A DNA stretch of 64,000 nt. Origin: Galaxea fascicularis (lineage: Eukaryota > Cnidaria > Anthozoa > Scleractinia > Euphylliidae). The stretch is taken from positions 5,595,633-5,659,632 of the forward strand of contig OX419343.1 of assembly GCA_948470475.1 (NCBI GenBank). The letters are read 5' to 3'. Each line of letters starts with the position of its first letter. Within the stretch, counting starts at the first letter, position 1. The notes under the pieces were generated by a model. It ran no database searches and had not been told where the DNA came from. It saw only the letters and a list, made by a program, of their open reading frames with translations. The position numbers and the translations under genes are program-made. This document shows, piece after piece, positions 34,662 through 44,682 of this stretch.

Positions 34662-37159
34662 AAATCATATCCCTGATTGCTAAGGAATTGGAATACTCAA
34701 GAATGGCATTCTTTGGATGGTCTGCCATGATTCTAACCCCACCACTATTTGTTGTGACATGCTGGTGGCTGTCTATAATAGCACATGCGCCATTGGTCTT
34801 AACTAGCAAACCTACAGATTTCTGACAACCTATGAGTACTCCATAAAGGGTAGTAATTGAGGCATGCATGGCACCACTAATATGGTCCACTAAGTCACGG
34901 TGCTCATGTGCACTGGTGTCAATCCAACCATTTGATTTGCTGACTGTACATGACATCCCTGTCCTAAATCATTAACAACATCCTCTACATCTAGATATAC
35001 TGCTGTATCACTATACAATTCATCGTACAAGGCATTGCATTAACAAATGAATCAACCCAGACATTTGGGAGCTGATTCCAAAGTAATGATATGTCAAGAG
35101 TTTGTTTATTACAGTAGTCACCAAACCTTACAGCTATAATGGTGCAAGCATTACTTCCTTGCCTATCCCCTACTGTGGACTGAGCAATGTTAGCCGGAAA
35201 AGAAAAAATGCAGATTGAATTGGACAATTTCTGGCTATAAACTGCCACATTGGTAATTGAGGTAGAAACATTCCCTCCATCTGAGCCACTGATATTCAAA
35301 GTAACATCCCTATACCCCTTTTCCGAGTACTTGTTTTGCACCATGTCTCTCCTGTTTATAAGTTTCCCCACTGCAGGGGCATAGGAGAGTGATGACAAAT
35401 TCCCTCCACTAGCAAACTTCAGGACACTGTATATGGATTCAATTGCACTGCCATTTATTCGTAGGGGACTGATTCATGAAGTATTTTCCATCAGGTGACA
35501 CTTTGTCAAAGAACCAATCGCAAAAGGCCAGGAAGCCATGAACAACTAAGCGGAGGAGATCCCATGTCTGCAAAACAAATGACAAGAAAACCAAGGCTTA
35601 TTTTAGGAATCCTACATGTATCATTGTTACTGTTTTTTCCAAGGAGTTAAACTAATGTCATGCAAAGACTGTTAAACTAGTCAATATTCAAGTGTCATGA
35701 TAATTATATTAAAGGAATACACTGATTAGCCAGAGACAGTACTGACTGTGTGCAGGAATGTGTACATGAAAAAAGCATAAGGCCAACATGACAGAATGTA
35801 TTATTCTGAGCCACTGAGCTGAGATAACCAGACCATTACAGTAAATAGCATAATGAAAAACTCCCAAGCAATATGAAGCAAATTGATAATATACATTTAC
35901 CCATATACAAAATAATCTTTCATACCTGCCAAGCCAAGAACTTTTTCTGTCTAGCTCTTTTCGTGTTCTCTTGATAAACTAAAAAGTGAATTTTAAAAAT
36001 ATAGTTGTGATTATTTCTGACATTTAAAACTTCTCAAACATTATATGCTGCCAATAAATTACATGTATCCTCGTGATCAGCACACCACTGTTCAAAAAAG
36101 CTCATCCCCTTTTTTATGTTTTCAAGGACTGATCTATCCTTGTTGTTGACTCGGCGGTGACTGAGCAGACCTTGCTCAAATAACAGGTTGCATGCATCTA
36201 AGTACTCGCCAGTCTTTGTGCTTGCTTCTATATCAGTTCCATTGGAAGACAGGTCCTTCACAGCTGCAGTCATGTACTGTTGCTACAGATGAACACAAAA
36301 GGAAACATTAATCAAGAATTAGTGAGATGCAACACCCATGCAAATGTTTTTCTCATTACTTCTTAATCATAATTTGTTTGGGAAGATATCTTATTGTGTA
36401 ACAAAGGTAGCCAGAGACCAATAACAACAAAAATAACAGCAACAGTACAACAACACTAATGATTTTCTCCACTGCTGGGCTAATATTTTCTTGGCAAAAA
36501 TTCATTGTTATTGAACTGGTATTTCCCAAATGATCCCTAATGCCACCTCATATTTGGAGAATACAGGCTCTTGGTCATTGATATGTGCACCTTGTTGTGT
36601 TTGATTCAATTTGTCTAGACCAAAGGCCAGTGTTTTCTTTAAGTGTGGAACCCAAATGCTTGGTTAACAAGATTGCACATAAATAAAGTAGCCGAGGACA
36701 TGTTGCCAAAGGTTGTAGGTCAAATGTTAACAATTGGCTATATTTTTCCTTTGTTTTAAACTCATTTCTGTTCATACCCCAAAACAAAGAAAAACAAAAT
36801 TTGAACCAAGGATAACACTGAACCACAACAGTTATAAAAAGAAAGTTTCCTACTTCAAGGCAGCTTGATAATTTAGTAGGCCAATGGCAACTACTTGAAA
36901 GGATAATATGTAGAGTATACATGACTGGCCGTACCTGCATAATCTTTGCTGGTCTTACATTTAAACATGTCCAATTATCTCTGTAAACGTGAGCATATTT
37001 TAAGCCTGGCACTTTTCAACTCAATCCATTCTCAGCTTGCTCGGGATCTTAAGCAAACACCTTCTGAATGGTCTTCCAGCCAAACTGGTGATTGTCCTGT
37101 GTAAAATCTTTGGAGCCCTCTGGCCTGGAACTGTAGAGAGCAGCTAACATGTTCTTCAG
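34662..37159 (-). pseudogene. Broken transposase-like gene with cysteine-peptidase-like C-terminus
   Basis: Spliced coding relics run down the minus strand: 37159 to about 36937 (contains [13 protein letters not shown] and VRPAKIMQ), then from about 36283 (QQYMTAAVKDLSSNG), then a short basic exon near 35930-35985 (ENTKRARQKKFLAWQ), then about 35570-34662 (TWDLLRLVVHGFLAFCDWFF, INGSAIESIYSVLKFASGG). In-frame stops lie at 37049-37051 and 37016-37018. The frame shifts near 35475, near 35035 and near 34925, so it is not functional as read. The SAIES/SVLK helix is like the C-terminal end of RNase H-type transposases. The last part has DRQGSNACT and later DSHQH, a Gln/Cys/Asp-x-His set like papain-fold peptidases. 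The broken state is seen; the family name is inference. Confidence 0.6.
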
Positions 37160-37492
37160 CTGAAATATATTTTAGAGTAGAAAAATTGTAGCAGTGTAAA
37201 ACTTCAACCAAATAATTCAAATACTATTATAAGTTGACTTTTAATTGGTCACAATTCTGAAAGAGAATGACCAATCCCAGCTCAATAATTATCGATGAGC
37301 GAATCACTTTATGCTACGTCAAAATATTGTCACGTGTTTTGCTATAAAGTGAGCGTTCCAACCTCTGGAAACTCCATTCCAAGATGGTGGCAATTATCAG
37401 TGCTTACGGCAGTAGACAAAAGAAATGGGATAGACAACCGCACTTGGTGTAAGCTGGAAAGAGCTTGTAAAAGAGAAAGATTAAGAAACGTG

Positions 37493-37825
37493 ATGGCAAC
37501 TGCGAAAGGAGAGAAAACATTTACCCTACTGAAAACAACAGGGCATGTCATGGAACACATTTTGACCAGACACATGCGACCAGTGAAAGGAACCAGTTAT
37601 TTCCTTTCGAAGGATGAAGCTTACATTTTTGCACTTGTGGAGGAGACAATGAAAAGACCCAACATTACTAGGGTACACAACACAAAAAGGAACCGAGGAG
37701 TTAAAAAGAAAACATTTGCAAGACAAGTTGGAGTACATGGAATCACGCATGCTCCGTGTTACAGTGTCACTCTAATTTACAGTATTAGAAACAACACAAT
37801 AATTACAGCGTTTCCAACAGCATAA
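37493..37825 (+). CDS. Small ORF with BECR/EndoU-like nuclease pattern (unverified)
   Basis: From the ATG at 37493 the ORF gives 110 residues; the frame is open back to 37295 (176 residues), but the internal ATG has the better context (gtgATGGC). It is basic. A first motif GHVMEHILTRH is followed by a helix with a Phe/Glu-rich face, a Lys/Arg-rich turn, and a final strand pair ending IITAFPT. Bacterial EndoU and related BECR-fold RNases share an H-x(n)-H helix start and a terminal TAYP-like strand, so a nuclease of that fold is possible. No secretion signal is seen. It lies head to head with the transposase-like relic, 334 bp away. It may belong to that element, be host-derived, or be a chance ORF. 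Confidence 0.35.
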   Translation: MATAKGEKTFTLLKTTGHVMEHILTRHMRPVKGTSYFLSKDEAYIFALVEETMKRPNITRVHNTKRNRGVKKKTFARQVGVHGITHAPCYSVTLIYSIRNNTIITAFPTA

Positions 37826-38086
37826 CATCAAACATCAAGAGTATAGGAGGATCAGATTAAATTGTACTGGTCCTCAAGGTCATGTATAAACTTCATTCTT
37901 GCCAAGGGACACTGCAGTCACTAAGACCCAGCAAACGTTCCCGTGTGTACATAGGCTTTTTGTTGAAATTACAATTCTATCTTTTTTTAGGTTTCTGTGT
38001 GGTTATTTTGACTCTTGGAGGGTCCCTGAACGATTGTCATTTTCACTTTAACCCTTAATTATGTACAGGAGCCTGTTACATACTAA

Positions 38087-38351
38087 AGCCTGGTTTTCAC
38101 TAGCAACGCCAGCATAAGCGCAAACATAACAGCTCTTATTTCACCGTGAAAACAACTCGATGCAAGCATAAACACCAGCGCAAGCACAAGGATCAAAATT
38201 TTTCCTTTTCTTGTGCTTGCGCTTGTGCTTACGTCCATAGTGAAAACTAGACTTGACAAATAAGTGGGTTGGTTCCTCTTATGTTTTTGCTGTTTTCAAT
38301 TGCGCTTAATTTGTTTGCGCTTATGCTTGCGTTGTTAGTGAAAACCAGGCT
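38087..38351. mobile_element. MITE, family F, 265 bp, TAA duplication, hexamer interior
   Basis: Ends agcctggttttcactagcaa and reverse complement; TAA at 38084-38086 and 38352-38354. The interior is made of gcataagcgcaa / gcaagcacaagg units on one side and their complement on the other. Compare the 264-bp element at 42017-42280, which has the same design. Confidence 0.85.
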
Positions 38352-38499
38352 TAAGGGACACGTGAATGGGCCCTGTTTTGATCCGATTGGACCATTCAAT
38401 TTTTTAATGACATGAATCGACTAGCTATTCCTCGCGACCCGATTGGTGCATTTCAATTTCAAGCTTGGTCCTTTCCATTTTTTAATGACATGCAGCGTG

Positions 38500-38961
38500 C
38501 TATGATTGCTTCATATTCCAACGGTCAAAAACACCCAAGTTGAGCCCATAGTACATTAGGTGCCTCGAGTGATAGACGATAAGGGCAAACCTATATGTCG
38601 AGGGTTCCTGTTCCACAAGAGATTGCGGAAAAGGCGACAATTCCGCCATGAGAGATCTCACTTCGCAAAAATATACAGCGCCACTTAAAACTTTACTCAT
38701 TTTTCGCAGTCGTTCAGTGCTTTCTGCGATTCTCTTTGATGAAAGTTCTTCTGCTGCCGTCTGAAGTTCTTTCCGTTGCTGTTTTAATTCTAAGCTTCGT
38801 CGCAAGGCTTTCTTTACTGTCGAAGACTGATCCTTGTCACCTTCTACACATTCCTGCGACTGTTCGGTCGCTGAAGACGAAAACGTTCGTAATTCTTGAC
38901 CCTCCAAACGAGGTTCTTTTATCACCGGAGACACTTCTTCATAACGATCAGATCTTTTCAT
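38500..38961 (-). CDS. Unrecognised 153-residue protein with coiled-coil segment
   Basis: An ATG ORF starting MKRSDRYEEV reads 153 residues to a stop at 38500. Residues about 45-90 are Lys/Glu/Arg/Leu-rich (ELKQQRKELQTAAEELSSKR), predicted helix or coiled coil. The rest has a hydrophobic, Tyr-rich tail (YHSRHLMYYGLNLGVFDRW). A donor-like GTGAGA occurs within the ORF near 38660, so it could be a first exon rather than the whole protein. It starts about 1.3 kb upstream, on the same strand, of the transposase-like relic and might be its N-terminal part. I know no family for it. Confidence 0.4.
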   Translation of the reverse strand: MKRSDRYEEVSPVIKEPRLEGQELRTFSSSATEQSQECVEGDKDQSSTVKKALRRSLELKQQRKELQTAAEELSSKRIAESTERLRKMSKVLSGAVYFCEVRSLMAELSPFPQSLVEQEPSTYRFALIVYHSRHLMYYGLNLGVFDRWNMKQS

Positions 38962-39540
38962 TTCTTTCGGATTCTCTTAAAAGTCTACTTGATCATTACA
39001 AAGACGCGAGAAAAACTTCCAAAGCGTGGATTCAATCGAACGACGTCGCACTCTGAGAAAAGTACCATAGGTCACTTGCACAGGACTTGCACATGTGTAA
39101 GATGTGGAAATTGCAAAATAAAACGCATGGTATTGTGGGAAGACAGTTTAAGGAATGGACCATTGGAATGATGGAAAACGATAAGTGGAAAACGGAATAC
39201 CGAAGCAAAAACTACGGCGTTGGGCCGCCATTTTTTTTGTATTCACTCAGATTTTGATGTTTGATGCGGACGTACCGGATACAGTAATTTTTGGCGGGAA
39301 AGGCGGCTCGTACGGTCTCACGACATTGGCTTGCTACCCCTGGTGAACAAACAATGAACCCTATCCCTAAAACAATAGAGGTGCTACACTACGCGGTCAA
39401 AGAAATTTAGAGCTTACGAGAGCTGCTACAATACTGAAAAATAACCTTACTTGTGAAAACGCCGTTGCACGAAAAAAGGTAAATTGCACGCTACGGGTGA
39501 TGGGCTCCTGTATGAAATAATTCATATATGAACTGCGGAA

Positions 39541-39735
39541 ATGAAATCAAATGAAGGATGATCCTCGCAGTTGTGAACGTAACACAATTAATTTTTTGCA
39601 ATTGCGTGTAAAGAAGGCTGAATAAAAATCCAGGACTTCAACCCCGTTGAACTCCTGGATTTTTTTAGGCTTCTTTACGCGCAATTGCATAAATTGCGTT
39701 CACAACTGCGAGGATCATTCTTAATTTGATTGAGG
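39541..39735. mobile_element. Foldback element related to the double tRNA-like family (short form)
   Basis: Arms: atgaaatcaaatgaaggatg, then atcctcgcagttgtgaacg, and the reverse complement ending near 39733. The centre keeps only a stub of the tRNA-like part (ggacttcaaccccgttgaac). The full-length relative is at 44519-44877. Confidence 0.7.
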
Positions 39736-40399
39736 TATTAAGTTGTGTAGTTCGCTTCGGGACTATTTCTGTTGTGGGACGAAACGACGTTTTGCTGGAA
39801 TGAAGTTATTTTGAATTGGAACGAAACGTCTCGGAATAAAACGATCGGATGCGCCGGTACATCTATTCAACAAAATATTCGGTCAAGTTTCTTGTGTGAG
39901 TTCTCAAGGTTTTGGTCAAATGCATATTTGTGAAGGCTGACACAGCAGAATAAAACAACCGAAATGTTGTTTCATCTCTGTGTACTGAAAACTCAGAACT
40001 TTTCGGCCGAATTTGTAGCCCCTCAGTTCAGCGAGATTCGCAAGAAATACTCTCAGTTCTAAGTGTTTCTACATTCTCTGAGTTGAGAACTTAGTTCATC
40101 ACAACAACAGAATGAGATCGTCTGATTCAAACATTTTTATGGCCACAAACAAATTTGTGTGACACTTAGGCTTAATATCAAATTAAATCTGTGAGCTGAT
40201 GTAGACTTTCAAGAACACTACCTGGGCGTATTTTACTATAAAAAGCCATATTGGCCCCTCTGGAAACAAAATCCATTCAGGATAATTTTTTACTAATAGA
40301 GAAGAGGAGAAGCGGTACATGTAAGAAAGTATGAAGTGATGATTCACTGCAAAGAATGAACCAATTTAATCCAAATTTCTGATCAGGCCACCGAACCCT

Positions 40400-40494
40400 T
40401 AGACTTCTTTGCAGCCATCATTTGGGCTTGTCACGCAAGGCTCCCTCTCCTTGCATTGTGTGACAAACCCAAATGATGGCTGCGAAAGAGACTA
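40400..40494. mobile_element. Short palindromic MITE, family G, copy 1
   Basis: tagacttctttgcagccatc with its reverse complement closing gatggctgcgaaagagacta. Arms about 40 bp. The ends match the element at 53899-54010 (tagtctcctttgcagc). Confidence 0.7.
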
Positions 40495-42016
40495 CCAAGC
40501 CTTGGGGACCGAGGTGAATTGGTTGTCAACCAAGTTCCTTTATGACAGATCTTATTGCAGGAAAAACAGGTAAAGAAAACTTTAATTAGCATCTTTTCAC
40601 ATTTTGGCCCACTCTGTCATCCTTACTACAAGTTTTCGAAACACAAGTGTCCATAACAAAATGTTCTCTTGTTCTTTAATGGAGTGACATCACATCACAA
40701 GGCCACGCATCCCAATTCAAGGACGCTTGAATTATCCACCTGGCTGCATCACTCTTGATATCCCTGTCTTCTCTTTCTCTTCATACGATACTCTCTACTT
40801 TAACCCTGTTAGTTTTCTTTCTATAAAAAACAAAATCATTAGTGCATTAAGGTGCAATCAGAGTGTCCTTCCCTCTACTCCAACCTACAAAGAAGGCTCA
40901 ACAATTTTTGTTTTGTAAAAAAGATCTACTACAATAGTTTTTCCTGAAGGATTACTATGTTTAAAGTGATGGGAGACTCAAAATTTTATCTGGAGACAAA
41001 TAAACTCCTTCCCTTCTCCCCTTTTCACCACAGAGAAAGTATTCCTACCAAATAAATTATTACTGTTGTGTCCATGCCTTTACATCTTTGACTCTCTAAC
41101 TTGAAAGAATACAGAACACAGGGCCACTTGTTTACATACAACTGCACAGCAATACTGCCCATTTGTTATGTGCTTTGTTCTACAAAAGCCTCTGACACCT
41201 GTAAATGAGGGGGTGTGGACAAAACCTGGGGTAGGCCACATGGCCTAGTCCATGGTGTAGGCCATGGCCTACCAGTGGTCAATTTTTGAAAACTCTGCTC
41301 AGCATTACTGTAAACCTGCGTAAACAACCTGTTCCATTCAACTGTCATACATATGACTCTCTACTGTTCTCTTGGAGGTGTTTTGCTCAAATTTTCAAAG
41401 CAGACTCGTGGTAGATTGAAATTAGTGCCGTATAAACACAACATTTGAGCAACTATCAAAAGGAAGAGCAATTACTATGACAGACCTGCTGTGTGCTAAG
41501 GTCCCTCTCTCAGCAATCATTCTGTGCAGACTTGGTCCCAGTTTAATTTCTGTCACTTGCATGAGCCCTTGCTTGCCATTTGCAAGGACAGAAAAATTAT
41601 TGGATGCAAAGTATGTAAAATACATAATTACATCCAAAATGTAGTATCTAAAATTTACATCTGACCATAGCCTTTACGATATTAAACATAATTATGCTGA
41701 AGGGCTTCATGTTTTCCCATCACCGGAACTGTCAATAATGTAAACTTGCAACAGATCTTTGGATTGTGTAGAAAATATCCATATCACGATTCTGCAACCG
41801 GAATATTGGACAGCAGCGAAAATGAAACAGACATAAATTGATTAGGAAAAATACGTTTATGAAAAGTTTTAATTTTCTCATAAAAGACGACCAAAAACGC
41901 ATTTACGCATAATTTTATTTTCCCTGCGTGTCTTCACTGAATCCTAAGCGTAGACTGCATTGTTGATTAACAGCTCGGCAGCTCCTATTCTTTCAGAAGT
42001 ACATACTCAAGTCTTA

Positions 42017-42280
42017 GGGCTGGTTCACACTTTGACATAAGCACAAAAGCATAAGCATAAACATAAGCATAAGAAAAATATATGTGTGAACCGGGGTTAC
42101 ATAATCATAAGCATAAGCATAGACATTAACACAACGATTGGAAAAAGTTCCATCCCTTGTGCTTATGCTTATGCTCATGTTTATATAACCCCGCTTCACA
42201 CATATATTTTTCCTATGCTTATGTTTATGCTTATGTTTATACTTATGCTTATGCTTAAATGTCAAAGTGAGAACCAGCCC
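42017..42280. mobile_element. MITE, family F, 264 bp, TTA duplication, cataag hexamers
   Basis: gggctggttcacactttgac to gaaccagccc; TTA at 42014-42016 and 42281-42283. Most of the interior is a run of (CATAAG)n on the left arm and (CTTATG)n on the right arm, separated by a short unique core with gattggaaaaagttcc. The result is a giant hairpin built from a microsatellite. Confidence 0.88.
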
Positions 42281-42629
42281 TTACCCTACCTGTAATGTCC
42301 CTTGCTGTTGCTGTGGTTCCGTTGTTTGGCTTTCTATAAGCGCTGCATTTGCTAATCTCTTTTCACGTAAAGAAAGGTAATTCCTTCCAGTTACAACGAG
42401 AAGATAAACTGTCCCCACCATGCAGGTCAAAGTGATGGATCGCTGCAACAAGTCTGCAACTTTCGACCACCGAACCATAATTTATAATTTTTTGTTCCCA
42501 AAAGTTTGAAGGAAGAACAGCGGTTATGTCCCGAAGGGTGTGCGCCGAAAGTTCCCACTTTCTTGCGCGGGGAGATCCCATGAAGCATACATAAAGAATA
42601 CATTCAAGATTTCGCTGGGGACGGTGAAT

Positions 42630-44651
42630 ATGGCAACTCTTTGTCCGGCAGGATTTAATTTTGTGGTACGATCTTTTGTTCGAAGAGCTGTATTATGTCG
42701 GTTATATTCAAGTAAGTTTATATCTTAAGTGGGAGACACATTTTCCCGATTTAATTTTGCTCAATTTTGAACGTCAACCTCTAATCTTCTTTTGCAGATG
42801 GCGGGCCGTCCCAGGTTAGGCAAAATATTTGTACATTTTCTCAGATTTTACTGAATAATTTAACTTTTTATACACGTGGACCAACCTGAAACGATTTTTC
42901 TTCGGAGATGGTGTACTCCTTTGATATATAATTTGTGCATCCTGTTATTTCAGCATCCTTATTTGAAAATATGATTTGGTCGAACGAGACTTAATTTGGT
43001 TGTTCGAATTTCCGCTTTTGTTCTATGCGTTAATTAGCTAATTTTCAAACTTCGACCTTCGATCATCTACCGGTGGTTACTCGAGGCTTCTTTTTAATAC
43101 TGTCCGGAAAGTTTTAGCAAGTGGCTTAATTTTGCGGGTTTACCTTGGATAAACTCAAAAATCGCAAGTTTGTTACAGTACATTGGAAAGTGGGTATGGC
43201 GGGGGTGTGTCAGGGGCTGAATCATTATTAATTAATTAATCAATTAATGAAAATGTACCATCAAAATGCTTACATCTCTAAATTTCCATCCAAAGATTCT
43301 GAAAAGTTTTAATGCTAGAATTGCAGAGATTTTTATATTGTTGACTGGCCACACAACCAGACAACTGAGGTTTTAATAATTTGAAATGACATACTATTAG
43401 TTATAAACCAATAACATTTCCCTTTGCTTTAGAAGGACCCTGTTGGTTTTATTGGCTTGGGTAACATGGGAGGTCCAATGGCTAAGAATCTTCTGGATGC
43501 AGGGCACAAGTTGTTGGTCCATGATGTATTTCCTGAAGCTCTAGTGGACCTCAGAGAACTTGGTGCAGGGACAGCTGCCACGCCAGGTGAAGTGGCATCT
43601 CAAACATCAACAATCATCACTATGTTACCGTCTAGGTAAGGCCTGGGAATTTTCCATGGTCAAATTATATTGGGTGGGTTTTTACAGGACTTGAATGTAG
43701 GTTTAAGAGTGAATAAATAATTAGTGTAATAAGATTTTTACAAAAGAACAGTTATTCTGGAGACAGAAATGTTCTTAGCAGAAGCAACATGAGACCTACA
43801 CCGGAATAGTTTGTTCCGAGTATTTGAATGCTACATCACTGGTTTGGTGAGCAACACATGATTTCCGTGCCAAAACATTCCCAAAGGAATGCATATTCTG
43901 AGTAAACTGTATCCTTACTGCTGTCTTGAAATGCAAAATTTCTTATTATTAATAAACACTTCAGCAGATCTATCTTTGTATGTATTTCAGCCCAAATGTC
44001 AAAGATGCGTACTGTGGTGAGAATGGAATTCTTAGGTAAGTTCTAACTTTTGCAATCTCATAACTCTTTCATTATGAAGAAACTGTCAAGATTTTTAATT
44101 ATCAAAGTTCCACTGGAGCCAATAATTTCAATAAGGCTGATGTTGGCTTTAAAATTAAGATGATTCCCCTGAAATAAAAATTGATGTACTGATTGCTAAT
44201 TTCCTTCTATCATATGAAGTAAAAAGAATAGGTGACACTGTGCTTGCAAGAGATATGATCCTCTTAACTTAGCCTACAACCTGAAATGGCTGGGAAACAT
44301 GAGTGCATGTACTTACTAGTACATGCACTCATATTTCCATAAACTTTACTAGTAATGTTGGTATTGTAAATAGTGTTAGTTTCTAAATAATGTTGGTAGT
44401 CACTGCAAGTAATGCAAGTGTTGTAAATAAGGTTGGTATTTAATTAAAATTACATGTACTTGACCAGGAAATTTGGCTACAATTCAAAGAATTCCATAAA
44501 AACATAGGTAACAGTGCTTATTCTCAAATGAAGAATGATCGTTGTAGTTGTGATCGCAATTTTTACAATTGCATCAGGAAGCCTGAAAAAATTCAGGACT
44601 TCAACGGGGCTTGAACCCGTGACTTTGCAATTCTGGTGCGATGTTCTACCC

Positions 44652-44682
<31 letters not shown>

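Larger units (their letters stand above)
38962..42016. other. Intergenic stretch with foldback elements
   Basis: No supportable gene. It holds the tRNA-type foldback relic at 39541-39735 and the palindrome at 40400-40494. Small ORFs here overlap repeats or have no coding pattern. Confidence 0.5.

Noticed and set aside
42014..42280. CRISPR-like or tandem protein repeat
   Set aside because: The regular hexamers and the His/Lys-repeat ORF are explained by the inverted microsatellite arms of a MITE.
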